This document shows, piece after piece, positions 45,059 to 57,699 of a stretch of DNA of 64,000 nt. The stretch spans positions 7,812,001 to 7,876,000 of the forward strand of contig JAYKYS010000011.1 in NCBI GenBank assembly GCA_036924285.1, read 5' to 3'. Each line of letters opens with the position of its first letter. Position 1 is the first letter of the stretch. Under the pieces are notes generated by a model. That model was not told the DNA's origin. It did not search any database and saw only the letters and a program-made list of their open reading frames with translations. Position numbers and translations under genes: made by a program. This stretch comes from Asterella californica. Taxonomy: Eukaryota > Streptophyta > Marchantiopsida > Marchantiales > Aytoniaceae.

Positions 45059-48000
45059 TTGCTCTTCTGTTTCAGCGTGCTGCATGCATGCAAGGCAGTC
45101 AGAGATCAAGCACTTGAAGCTGAACGATCGACGTTCCGAATCTGAGTCTAACGAGATTGATCGTGGAAAGCTAGCCAGAGTTTTGTATTTGGGATGACTT
45201 CGGTAAGACCTTGTTAGAGTAAGTACAGATCTGGGCTCGTGTGTGCTTATCAAGCTCACAAACTTTCAGGTCGATCATGAACGCTGACAGAATGGAGGTC
45301 ACTGAGTCACTAACTCGAGCTCATGTAAGTATGAAACAACAGGAACTGAAAGGATGCTTTTGCAAACATTGTCCTAGAATGTTCATACGTAAAAACTGGG
45401 TTCAGAGCTCTCTTGATGGAGCAACCCAAAACGACGCATTAATTACCATTGAGAGAAGGAAACGAGCAAGTTGGATTCTCCGATCTGCCCGAAAGAAAAG
45501 CTCGATGGAAGATCGAGGATAGGAGGAATCCTCGATCTCTCCGCCGAGGATATTAGAATCCGTTCCGAAAGACATGGTTACCGTGGTTCAGCATGGCAGT
45601 CCAGCACCTCTTCGGATTCAAGTTCGATTCCATGATGGCGTGAATTAGGTCCTCAATCTGCGTAGATCATCATCGAACAACATGTTTTCTCATCATCGAT
45701 CGTCACCCATCTCTTGCCACATCCGGATATTGATCATATCATCTGCCACAAATCCTCCTTCAAAAGATGCCCAGGATTGAAAGATGCAGTTGCCAGCCAT
45801 GGTGGCTATAATAATTTCCTTGCAGTGCATGGCGCAAAATCCCAGATTCTGAGGGTCTGCTCCAAGAATCTGGTAGCAACTTCTAGATTAGATTCTCTCA
45901 AAATATGCCGTCAGCCCAAACTTTCAGCAACCTAACCACAGAATGTAGGGCTAGCTTCTGAACCTTTCCCAGTATAGTTACTCTTTTAAGATTATATCTT
46001 CTACTCTGTTCTGTTTTGTTCTGGCCTTCAAACGCACATCTAGGGAGTTCAGAATCAAACGCAGCTGTAGCTTCCAAGAAAAGGTCGAAAGAATTCTTCT
46101 TTCCAGTGGCATGCATGTAGACCAAAACGACTTCAACAGTTGAACTCTTTCGTTGCTTTGAAACCGAACTTGCTGTAATAACGCTCGAACGACCCAACAG
46201 AACGACTGAAACTGAACTGAAAAGAGACAGCGGTATGAACAGTAGGGAGTACCAGTCGAATGGATAGATCGCCACACGTTCAGCAGTGAAGAGGCCTTTG
46301 CCTTTACTGGCTGGACGGTGCCTAGCAGAGAGAAAAGAGCAGAGCGGGCAGTCAGTCACAGGGATGTGACACTCACTCAAGCACCGCAAAAAGAGAAGCG
46401 AACGAACGAAGAAACTCAGCAAGCAACTGCAGCACAAGCTGCAGGAAGTTGCTCCCAGCAGCACCCGCTTCTCTGGGTCGAGGTCGACCTGCAAGCACAG
46501 GACTTGTATGCTGCATGGTATGTACAAAAGCAAACGGAACGATCACGACTATGCTATAGCAGAACAGGAGGATACCGATGCCAGTATGATTAACCCCGTC
46601 AAGTCCTGCATGTCTATATTACTACTACTACGTACTATAACCGTCCTGTTCGATCTTCTAGCTAGAGTCCTTTTGGGTACATTCCCAGGCACTTTATTCT
46701 CTAGTCTGGGGTCACTCTTTGCCGGCTACGACATATTTACTAGGTTTTTTCTTTCTTTCTTATCATCCAACTGATGTTTTCATTCAGTTGTTACTTCCAT
46801 TCTTACCAAGATTCGAATTCTTCTGTTTCGCAGAAAGTATCATGGTCATGATTACACACCGCTGGGCGGTTAAGGAGAGGAGTTTGGGTTTTCTCAGGGG
46901 TTCCTAAGGACGAGACCTTGAGAATAAAAAGCTTAGAAAGCAGGGAGGTTCCGAATCCACTTTATGTTACATACTACAGATCTTATCTTATAAGCAGCAC
47001 AGCTAACGCTTCGGATCTAGTGCAGACGTTTAGAAGGAAGCTTATAGGAAAAAGTAGCTCCCACGAGGCAAGTGAAGTGGGGGAAAACATGGAACTCGTA
47101 CGATGCTCGTTGAGAACGAAGAGATCGGTGAGCAGCGTACGTATTCAGTCACAGCAATCGAGCGAGTGCTTTCCGTTGCCAACGTGGCTCAGTAACTACC
47201 TCCGTTTCAACTGTCCATACTCGAATCGTGGGAGACTATCTTTGCACTGTCCCATCCCTGGCAGTCGTGTATAGTTACTTGTACTCAACCCACGCGCTGT
47301 CGTATACATTATACACATTACGGTTTTCGAACACGGTTTACGCCTGCTAGCCGATGGCATCCCAGAGGCAGCAGGTGCTGGGGGTCAAGCGCTAGCGGAT
47401 TCGTTTCAGGGCCCGCTAGTAATTTACTTTCGATTGTTCTAAGGCCCTGGTGCTGCTGCAGAGATCTGTGAATTTACCAGATCAAAAACACTCTCGGAGC
47501 ACTTCAGAGTCCTGGATAGAAGGTGGTTCTCTTCTGTGTGAATCATGTATTCACATGAGGGAAGTTTAATTGATTAATAAGTTTCTGAATCAGTCAGTTG
47601 ATGCTAAGCTTCTAAGATGCTCATGATCAACTTGTAGAGTTCTGAGAGAGTCAGTTGAATTTGGGAACACTTTGAGTCTTTTATTTATTTATGTGTGGTA
47701 GGCGTGGCGGTGGCTACAAGGTGAACAAGTATAAGGTGGATGAGTAAGTACAAGGATATGCAGGAAGGAGACTGTCGCATCCCTCTAGGACTTGAGATAT
47801 ATGGATCTTCATCTTCAGGATTTAACTGTTTTGTTCAAGATTGTGATAGAGTTTACCGTAATAAACAACAAACAGCTTTAACTGAGTCTGTCCAGATGAG
47901 ATTAAGTGCAATACGCGATGCCACTTCTTGCGTATCAATCTGTAAAACTTTTGACTCACCATGTTCTGATAATTTTTAGGAGTGATAATCAACATTAGAG

Positions 48001-48540
48001 CTAGTGACTGTAAGAAATAGCTTAGCTCCGATTCTCTTCACCATTCTGGGTATTGCGTGGGTGACTCTTTGGTTCCTTTTCCCTCTTGTTATACTTGATG
48101 GGGTCTTCACATCCGTTTGTTATTCCTCGCGTCGGTTCGCTCCTTTTGTTTTGAGCCTCTTACTGATACCACTTTTACAGTGTAGTGTTTTCCCAGCTTC
48201 CTACTCATACCATGATCATGACAGCTTCTACAGGTAGGCAACGGAATGAATTACTCACGTTTCCTCTACTCCATGCCTGGATGAGCAAGAGCTTTCAGTT
48301 TTCATCCAGAAGCAGAGACTTCACTCGTGAAGATCAGCCCAGAACGAGACTTGGACTTCCTCTGCCGCGTGTTTTCAGAAATGACTACACAGAAATCACA
48401 TCACCCTTGCTGATGTCAGCACAGGTTGTCGAAGAAATAGCTGCCTCTTTGCAGATTCAGCGTTCACTTTTACACTTCCAGAACGCGATGGATTTCAGGC
48501 GCCCGTTATTCCAGTTATCCCCATATCACATCACCCCGTA
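45059..48540. other. Upstream of NPF; no gene recognised
   Basis: The longest open frame, 46,533-45,898 on the minus strand (211 codons), is Cys/Leu/Ser-rich with two hydrophobic stretches and no recognised domain. I treat it as incidental. NPF promoter elements are not evident. Confidence 0.35.
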
Positions 48541-48548
48541 CAAACGGG

Positions 48549-48569
48549 ATTACGGTTTAAAACCGTAAT
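48549..48569. repeat. 21-bp palindrome
   Basis: ATTACGGTTT, central A, then the exact reverse complement. It lies at the start of the AT-rich duplicated region. Confidence 0.85.
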
Positions 48570-48654
48570 TCTCAATGTTCACTAATTAGACCACTCTAAC
48601 TTTTTCCCGCAACAAAAATTGTAGAATTTAGATGAAAAAACATAAATCTAAAAT

Positions 48655-49815
48655 GTCAGGTTTTGTCAAGACCATAGAACTTTTGTAGTCTTTGATTCAG
48701 TTATTTTCATCTATGTTCAAGAAATCTCATTGTAGAGCATATATTGCATACTCCAGTGACTGTAAATTTTACGTACCATTTCTCGTCAAGTTTACAAGAG
48801 AACTTATAAAAAGTGTTATAGGAATTACGATAATCCTTACAGACCAGGTTTGAATGGCCCTAATAGAACCACTCCAACCGAGAAAATAAATTATGTAAAT
48901 GTTTTATAAATTAATTTTATAGAAACCGGAACTTAGGTCTGCGAGGGACTCGTAACCTCTTATTAAAGATTCTGGATGGACACGTGCACATGGAGTGGAT
49001 CCTTTCTCAGCAGTCGATGTTATTTACAATAATTAGAGATGCAAAAATGTAGTATTATTACGTACCATCTCTGTTGCTGGTACGTAAGCTCCATGAGTTT
49101 TATATGAGTGGAGTAAGCTATGACACTAATATGGCGACTCAAACCTCTTCCCATAATAGACTTTATAGGGATTAGATGAGAAGACGTAAGTGTGAATTTT
49201 CAGACATTGTCAGGTATAGCAGATCGAGAGTACTAATTCGATTTGGTTTTTACCAGCGATATTCAAGAAATGATGTTTACGGAAATACAGTATTCATGTC
49301 AAGTGACTATAAAATTCAGAAATTTGCTTGATAACACCCCCAGTAAGTTCTGTGAGCTTGATCATACCCCTCTTAACGATGTATGGCTTGATCACACCCC
49401 TGATTGGCTATTGTCTGTAAAACCAGTCACTTTGTGATGTTACTCACATGTGAGACGGCATATATTAAAGAAATGAGAATATGGATAATCTAACGTGTCT
49501 TTAATGTTAAATATTTTGACTTACAGTGATATTTTGTCAAGGTTGAAATTACTAAAATGATGAACCAAAAGATAAAATGATTAGTTCTACTGTGAATAAC
49601 ACGTCAGGGGTACGATCAAGCAACCAAATGTTAAGACGGGTATGATCAAGCTCACAGAACCTACTGGGGGTATGATCAAGCCAATTGTTGCTATAAAATT
49701 TATGTCACCTCCACGGGTGGTATATACAGTTTACAACCGAAACCTTAAAAACATTTAAGAGAGTTACGTAAGTTCCATAAAAGCCAAGTTTGAGTGGCTC
49801 TAATATCAGATCCTG
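48655..49815. repeat. Diverged direct duplication, second copy split by element D
   Basis: Copy 1 (about 48,655-48,870) and copy 2 (about 49,205-49,316 plus 49,691-49,815) share TCAGGT, ATTCAAGAAAT, GTGACTATAAAATT-like and CAAGTTTGARTGGC blocks in the same order. In copy 2 the match resumes exactly past element D, which confirms D as an insertion. Confidence 0.55.
49307..49700. mobile_element. Modular-TIR element D (374 bp + 10-bp duplications)
   Basis: Element 49,317-49,690 flanked by CTATAAAATT on both sides (10/10). Cores GCTTGAT lie at 49,326, 49,356 and 49,386, and the inverted ATCAAGC cores end at 49,621, 49,651 and 49,681: three modules per arm at exactly 30 bp. Each core is followed by CATACCCC or a close variant. 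Arms are about 90 bp and about 80% alike. Confidence 0.95.
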
Positions 49816-49855
49816 GAGAAAATGCATGAACTTCCAGTGGAGACATCTAGAACAG

Positions 49856-51079
49856 CTCTAATAAACAGAAATTTACTTGACTAGCCCCGTGCGCCATCTT
49901 TTGAACTTGACCAGCCCCTTGCGCAATACCTTAGACTTGACCAGACCCCTTACCAGCAACAGTCCATCTTCGACCGCCATGTCCGATTGTGCCATCCATG
50001 TTGGCGTTCACAGGCTTAGTTGGCAGGAACGGGAGGTGCAGAAACAGTCGAGGAGCGGGAACATGAGAACAGTCGAGGAGCAATTTGAAATTGTGCAGTA
50101 TCGCCCGATGCTTGCCAACTAAGCCTGTGACGCCCAATGTTTTCGGGACAGTCGGTGTAGATACACGCTCCAGACCAGTTGATCTGATAGTTGTTGTTTT
50201 CTTGGGTTCAGACCTCATTTGTTTGTTGAACATTGTAATATGTGGAGAAGAATGTAGATAGTCTGTAGATAAGTTGAATCACAGTCTCATGTGATGGTCG
50301 TGCAGATAGTCGCAAAAGCACTGGATAATTCGACAAGTTGTGCACGGAACAATTAAACTTACTGGTTACACAATTTTAGAGTATAATTGCGTCCATTTAT
50401 ATTTCATGAATGGACAGACTAGAGTCAAGATGCTTGGAGCTATCAAACCTTTCTTACATCCAAGACACCATTCCAAGGGACAAATTAACGCACAACTCTG
50501 GAAATGAGCATAGCCTTCAGGTGTCCTCCATGTTGCTGACACTAACATCTCCGGAAACTTCCGTCTTGGGATTGGCTTGACAGGTGAAAGAGAGTCTTAT
50601 GAGCTGTTTCAGCTGAGAGACTTTCCACTGAGCGAGGGTGCTACAATCAGAGGAGCAAAGCTTTCTTACAAAACATGGTGCACGCTTAATAAAAATTAAA
50701 ATAATGCCATCGTTTATCCCACATGGTTTTCTCGTAGACACTGGGAGAACGATTGGCTGATTGGGCAATTCGAAATAGTTGGCAAGCATCAGGCAATTCG
50801 AAATTGTGACCACCGTGTTCTCAAGATCTCTACTGTTCTTCCAATTCATAGCGTTCTCTGTAGTTTTGACGTTCCTACACCTCCCGTTCCTGCAGTATCG
50901 TCTGATGTTTGCCAACTAAGTCTGTGAACGCCAACATGGAAGGTACAATCGGACATGACGGTCGAAAATGGAATGTTGTCGGTAAGGGGTCTGGTCAAGT
51001 CTAAGGTATGACGCAGGGGGCTGATCAAGTTCAAAAGATGACACACGGAGCTAGTCAAGTAAATATCTACTCTAATAAA
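49856..51079. mobile_element. Modular-TIR element E (1204 bp + 10-bp duplications)
   Basis: Element 49,866-51,069 flanked by CTCTAATAAA on both sides (10/10). Inverted arms are about 180 bp. In the left arm CTTGA cores lie at 49,876, 49,906 and 49,936 (30-bp period), then CATGTCCGATTGT, TTGGCGTTCACAG and GGAACGGGAGGTG. Antisense ORFs at both ends are the two arms read twice. The middle 0.85 kb has no recognised coding sequence. Confidence 0.95.
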
Positions 51080-51400
51080 AAAGGCTTACAGCAAGAGACT
51101 GACAACCATTCTATAAACCATTACTTTGGACTTTTGTCGTTTCTTATTACCGGAAATTTTAAGGTGTTAAAGTGTTATGTGGAAAATTTATATTTAAAAA
51201 ATTTAATTTTTTGTAAATATTAAATGATAATTGCACCTAGCGTTACGGAATAATACAGAAATACCCCATAAAGTGAACAAGGAAAGACACGTTTCTGAAA
51301 CTACAAGTGAGAGATGTGCTAAGAAACACATTAACTTTTATATAGACGTTAATTTATTACCTAATCTTTCATAAAAGAAAGGTTATAATAACTTTGTATC
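51080..51400. other. No gene seen
   Basis: AT-rich non-coding sequence. Confidence 0.4.
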
Positions 51401-53000
51401 AGTTCACTTTGATCTAAAGGCCATGCTTTGATGCATATTCACCTTTCCCATCCCAAGATGAGAAGTCACCATGCTGATTAATTTATTACTTGATCTTTTT
51501 GTCAAAAAAATAAAAAATAAAAAAATCTCTATCATAAATTAATGTCTATTTGGTATCATGTTCCCGCCCTTGTAATTTCAGAAACGTGTGCTCAAATGCT
51601 ATGATTATTGGTTATGTCTGTATCTGTTCGTTCGGAACTCCGGTTTGTTTATTTAATATATATATGATGTTAGTTTAGTGTGAACTCTTGTATATTATTC
51701 GTATACTCATAACGAAAAGAAAACAAAGGAATGATAAAGTAATAAATTAGTCTTTACATAAAATAATGTCTATTTGGTACCATGTTCTCGGCATTGTAGT
51801 TTCACAAGTGTGTATACACATGCTACGATTACGAATTATGTCTGGATGTGCGTGCAACTCCTGGTTCGTTTATTGTTTGATAGTTAAAAAGAAAAAAACC
51901 TTATTTTATATTAGCTGAATGTAAACTTTTATATAATAATTACATATTTTTGATAAAGAGAACAACAATTCTCTGAAACATGCAAACTTCACATGTAGAT
52001 TAGAGAGATTTTACCCAAGTATAGGAAGCATGCATATCGCTTCTCCAAAGAAAAATAAATTTTCTAAAAAGACATGGCACATTACTTACAGAAAAAATAC
52101 AGAACCAATTCCTCTAAGAGTTTTCACCCTATTACGAAGCCAGTCTTCTCCCCCATTCTGGTGCCACTCCTCTTCTATAGGTCCTTCTTGCAATGCGCGT
52201 GGGATGCATATTTAGCTCGCACAATGCATCTTCATTACATATTTTACATCTCCTCTAAGGTTTAATTTATTATTTTACTCTTTCATTGGTTAAATAATAA
52301 ATTAAGCATTTGATTAATTACGTGGTTTTTGGCTTATAACTTCTTGAATTTATACAGTCATAAGAGTGTCCGCCTTCTCTTCACTTATGGGTCATGTGAA
52401 GATTTTCTCGCATCTCGTGGATCCTCTAATATTTAACATGTATCGATATTTTGAATTTTTTATTTAGTTAGTATAGAATTTTCAATTAATACTTATTTAT
52501 TTTCCAATAATAACAAACATACAAGAGTTTCCCAGAAGTTCATATTGCATGTATATTTAGCCCGCACATTTGGGGAAGTGTGTTTATTCATCCTCTTTCA
52601 AGATGGAAAAGAATGACATGCTCATTAATTTGTTGCTTAACCTTCCAATCAGAAGGTTAGGCAATAAAATTGAATAAATTAATTCCAAGGTTAAATGTGA
52701 CCTTATATTTGTATTTCTCAGAGCCCGTTTCTGTGCGCTATCCTTATGAGTTATATCCAGAAAATCCATTAGTTTACAATCTATTAATATTTAATACTTA
52801 TTCATTGTTCTATCTGAGATTCAAACATCACATTTACACATCTTCTATAAGACAGAGACCAACTTTGATTCTTTCCTTCTAGATCAGAGCCAATCTACAT
52901 CTAGAGTTTTCTTTCTGTTTTTTGCTTTTCCTCTTCCTTCGAATTCTTCCGATCGAAAGTTCAAGTAGCATGCATATTTAGCCCACATCTGCATTTCTTC
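51400..53000. repeat. AT-rich degenerate long-period repeats
   Basis: AATGTCTATTTGGTAYCATG begins at 51,541 and 51,764 (period 223), followed in both by a GTTYGTTTATT end. A second unit, GATTAATTTATTACTTGATC at about 51,474 against CATTAATTTGTTGCTTAACC at about 52,621, recurs 1.15 kb on. ATGCATATTTAGCYCRCA occurs near 52,204, 52,550 and 52,969. These look like layers of decayed duplication; no coding. Confidence 0.6.
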
Positions 53001-53143
53001 ATGTCTAGAATGCAGATTTAATCGACAACCTAACCCCGTGCTCTAAACTCAGACATTCACGCTCTCGCCTTGCCTTTAACTTGGGGTAAAGTTAAGAAAC
53101 CGAGTTTAGTGCGTGATTTAGATATGTAAACCACCCTAAAACC

Positions 53144-53193
53144 CTCTTCACCTCTTCTTACCGTATGCGGAGGAGGTAAGAAGAGGTGAAGAG
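53144..53193. repeat. Inverted repeat with 19-bp perfect arms
   Basis: CTCTTCACCTCTTCTTACC (53,144-53,162), a 12-nt loop, then the exact reverse complement (53,175-53,193). A second small stem CTTCCAC/GTGGAAG follows at once. Confidence 0.9.
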
Positions 53194-55000
53194 CTTCCAC
53201 AAGGAAGGTCTCCGTGGAAGGCTTCGGTGCTATTAGTTTCTCCGAATCCGAAGTAGATTATCCAGCTTCACCTCATGTACACTTCTAAGTATACATTGGG
53301 TTTAATATATATTCTAATTCTTCTAACGGAAAGTGTTAAAATATATAGTAATTTTTTCGTAAAACGACGCAACCTGAGAATTAAGGTCTCGGTCTTATCT
53401 TTCTAACAACGCACTAGCCCGGACTCCACTTATGGGTTGTATTTTGCTGAGTTGGCTACTCCGAGATGAGTTAACATATATCACTTATGAATTTATTTAA
53501 TTTTTTATAATATTTTAATATAAGATAATTTTATAATATTTACATATTTTCTGATAAGAGTAAACAAAATTCACTATACAAGTCCGTTGGAGATGCTTAT
53601 TATCCAGCTTGGTATCACATAGATTTTTCACTCCATAAACATGAGGTAATTATTGTAAGCATAACCATGATCTCTGTTTCAGTGTTTCTAGGTTTCATGC
53701 GACTGAAGAGATAAGTTTCTATATTGTATTTCTATTTCAACAAATACTATCGACACGAGTCAACATAGAGTACAACAACTCTTCAGAAATCTTGAAGATT
53801 GTACCCTATTGGATTTTCTACGAATCGATTTTCATTTTAGAACTATTTTCTACTCCAGTTTAATGAGAAGCGATAAACTGAAATGTTCGTTGATAACTCT
53901 TATTACGAACCTACAGTAGTCTTGGCAAAGAAAACTAACCAGTGATTTACTGTGTGCCCTTGGGCCCTAAGTTGCTCGTAATTACATTTGCTCAACTCGA
54001 ATGAAAGAAAATTACATGAAATCTTCCTAAAGCGCGAATTAAAGTAGAGTGAATGATTTCAAATTATACTTAACCTTCCCATCACGTGAACTGGTGTGCG
54101 AACACTGTTTATAGTAACACGAGCAATCTGCCTGATAAAAGTTATAATAATCTTATTATCATTCTCTAGGTTTACTGCATGCAAAATCGTCACACTGACG
54201 TAATAAAATCTCTTAGCAGGTATCATGTTTGAGCTAACTCAGACAATACCAAAGCTAATAAAATCTAAAGAAAGTACGATCAAGTTTGTAGGGTAGATAA
54301 AGTATGAATGCATCTGCTAAAATTCTGCAGCTTGGATTTCTTCACTAGACAGTATAGACTCTTCCTCCGTCAGAAACAAACGAGGAGTGTGGGTTATCAT
54401 CATGTCACGATCATAAATACATTATGCTTTTTAAATCACAGTTTATGTTTAATATTTTAATATTTATTGAAATAAAACACGTAGAAACGAGTCGAGAATA
54501 CCATATACTGTATGTAAAGAAAGAATGAGTTAAGACAAATCTGCATGTGATATTTCAAGAATGATAGACGACTTTAGAGCTAGAGATAAAAGAGCTTAGC
54601 TCTGTTTTCTTTTCCTCTTCGAGGTGTTGATTGTTTGGCCTTTCAGACCCTCTTTCTCTTTGTTCAATTTGATAGGGTCGTCTCATGCGTCTGGTATTCA
54701 TTGCATAGCGTTTTCTTTTGTTTCAGACAAAAACAACTCAATTTAACAATTTTTTGAAGCTGCATTATCGATCTCTCATCAAACTGTTGAACAAATACTC
54801 CTCCTTTGAGAGTTGTATGTAAGATTTTTGCATCACTCCGTCAGCTTCTCTCATCATGTCCTGAACTTGTGCATCTATCGTCCATTTGTGATGGCGGTTC
54901 TAAATGTCTATCACGGTGCTCATCAGCCTCACTCCCACCCACCGACTCCATGGATCAATGACATTCGTTTGTGCCAACTCCTACTTCACTTCTTGTCTAC
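53194..55000. other. No gene seen
   Basis: AT-rich. GTTGGAGATGCTTA near 53,589 resembles the right end of the MITE at 55.0 kb but lacks a partner. Confidence 0.4.
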
Positions 55001-55336
55001 GAGCATCTCCACCCATATAGAGATAAATACCCTTATCTCTTATTTACAAATGAAGAGTGAAAGATCTTTATTTTTAAGGGACGAACTTTCTCACCGCACT
55101 CCTTAAATGAATCTCTAAAGAATATCAGAAACTCAAACCTTTTCAAACCTACCAAAGACTGCTACTCAAATGGTTTGATATGGGGTTAAGGGGTCTTTAT
55201 TGCAATCTTTAAGTTAGGAAAGCACAATAGATTTTAAGGAATTCTGTAAATTATAGATTAGTATAAAGATCAACAGTGGAAAAGTTTTCCCCTAACTGGT
55301 TAGGGGAACCTTTAAAGACTCGTGGTGGAGATGCTC
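55001..55336. mobile_element. MITE with GAGCATCTCCACC ends (336 bp)
   Basis: GAGCATCTCCACC at the left and its reverse complement at the right are perfect 13-bp inverted repeats. Flanks TAC and TAA could be a mutated 3-bp duplication, as in PIF/Harbinger elements. An internal TTCCCCTAAC..GTTAGGGGAA hairpin lies near 55,288. Confidence 0.65.
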
Positions 55337-55398
55337 TAAGTAGGTAATTTCTCTTTAGTCATTGTGCTATCTATTTCTCTCAGAATCGTCTCAAAGTA

Positions 55399-55838
55399 CA
55401 GTCAAACCTCTTCATAGTCTTTCTTTGGGACGAATCATTTTGTAAAAAGTATCTCCTTATAATCACTATCACACAATATATAAACACACTTTCACATAGA
55501 AATAGAGAAAGACATGTGATTATAATAAGATAGTAGAAAAATAAAAAGAACTTCTCTCTTGAATACTCTTTTTTGTTTTTCATAAAACGTTATTATTCCT
55601 TGTTCATGAAACAGTAGACAAGGTTGACGTTATTTATAGCTTCTACTGTAACTCTATTTTTATAATCACATTTGCAAATCTTTTTTATTGAAGTGATTAT
55701 ATACCTATAGTCACATTTTTATGCTTTTTGGAAAAAGTGTAAGTCACACTAAAAAATGTGATTATAAATTACAAGCACAAAACGTTATAATCACAAAATA
55801 TAGGGTAACCAAATGCTGACTATAACGAGGTTTGACTC
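55399..55838. mobile_element. Tc1/mariner-pogo-like MITE (440 bp, TA duplication)
   Basis: Left end CAGTCAAACCTCTTCATAGTC, right end inverted GAGTCAAACCTCGTTATAGTC, both next to TA. This matches the style of plant Emigrant/Lemi pogo-related MITEs (CAGT..AACCTC). Repeated TATAATCAC words, in both orientations, fill the interior. Confidence 0.75.
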
Positions 55839-55840
55839 TA

Positions 55841-57699
55841 CCTCCCTGTCACGCATGTTGACTTTCCTAGTGAAACTGGAAACTGGCACAAGCTCGCGAC
55901 ACTCGTCACTGGGAGACATCATCCTTCATTGTCCTTCAGACTCCTTCTCATTCACGCGGTAGCGGTAGCCGTTACAAACCGTTAGAATCGAATTTGAATC
56001 TGCATGCACGAGAAAGTCCTTTATATGCTCCGAGGACCTATGTGCACTTAGCTCGATAAGTCCTGCTGTATCTCGCCAACTGTACTTCGTTTCAATTGTA
56101 CTTCAGAATATACTTAGTCAGCCCCCTCCAGCAATTTCACTACTCTTTAAAATTGCTGGAGAAGAAAATTGAAAGAAAATTAAAATTGCTGGAAAATTGA
56201 GAAGTTTCTTTGTCAACCTCCAACGTAAGATGTACCGGGAAAGTTCTTATGACATTTCTAATATAAAAAATGCATTTTGAAGAACCTGTCAACTTAACAG
56301 ATTGACTCCAAAACGAACACAATGACTAGCGGGAGTGGGAAAAGGTTCTATGGAACTCGAACGTTTTCATAGCAGAGGTTAATTGAATTTCTGTTCAAAT
56401 TTTGCACGATGACAATTGAGAGTGGAGAGAGAGAACCTGAAGACTCCATCTCGAACTCGCGACAACCATTGTGACAGCAGGTGCTCCAAATGCTTACGAC
56501 TCGGCTACACCAGCTACTTGCTGCTCGTTAGAATGTTCAGTTGTAGATTTACCTCTAGGTTTCTTTCTATGTAACTCTTGCCACCCATACTGTTTCCTTC
56601 CACGACTGCTCTATTCTAGCTGGAAAAGATATGTGTTTGCAGAGTAGTTTTGTTGTGTGCTTGTAGAGTATTTTCTATGATATCGGACATCTGGTCCGAT
56701 CTCTCTGTTGATTGCCAATACCCCATCTAATATTAATAATGGAGGGGATCTCTAACTTCACTGACGGCTGCCTGCACCATCGTTCCTTCTGTACCCTCTC
56801 TTACTCTAGTAAAGTTCACTAGGTGCACCGTCATCTTTCATAAAAATCAATACTGGCAACCAACTACACTGTTCAGACCACACTTTTTGCTTCATTGTTG
56901 ATTCGCACTATTTATAACCAACATTCATATCATCACTCCTTGTCGATATCTCTGAATGTTTTCCTTGGATGTAGATCCTCCCGATGCCTGCACTACGACA
57001 CATAAGGAGTTCTACATCGTCACAACTGAAATTCATTGTAATGTGCTTATAGTTTCCTCTACTATGGAATCTTACGGTAGAACCGGAAGAATGATATGTA
57101 TATAATTGTTGTCCGATTATTTTTGACAAGTCAGTTATGACTTTGGTGAGCTATAGAAAGAATCTTGGGTCTAGTATTGTTTTTTATTTTCGTACTTTTT
57201 GACGTACTGTGTCAAACATGAAGCAGCCATCATGAGGTGCTTGCTCAGCTATAATCACGTATAAAGTAGAACATTGGGGGCATAGTCGCCAACATCGGCC
57301 AAGAATATTGAAAAGAAAGTGTACATGATGCTACGCTGCTAGCTCTTGAGCTGATTGTTGTCGTGTTTTAAGAGCACATGAGCCCTTACAAGAGTGGTTG
57401 GAGACTTAACCGTTTCATAATAACTGTTTCAAGATTTCTGGAGCACAGTATCCAGCAATATCCACCAGTTCTAAATCATTTCCAACTATTGTAGAACGAT
57501 GTGAGTCCTTGGTTCATGACCATCACTGAACTTTTACAGATAGTTGCAGTCAATCCTAGTACATGCTTAAACTCAAGCTTGTCTTGCACATCTAGAAAAG
57601 CTTATTTAGTAGACGTCCAAGAAGCTATCCACGACTGGTCACTCCACTATGACTATCCATAATGGCTCACAACTAGAACAAAATGCTATCGTTAGAGAA
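55841..57699. other. No gene seen
   Basis: CAGAATATACTTAGTCAGCC at 56,104 looks like one end of the modular-TIR family, but I found no partner. An imperfect CCAGCAATTT/AAATTGCTGG stem follows. Confidence 0.4.

Noticed and set aside
45898..46533. 211-codon minus-strand ORF upstream of NPF
   Set aside because: No domain, Cys/Ser/Leu-rich composition, no splice or neighbour support; kept only as a remark in the region entry.
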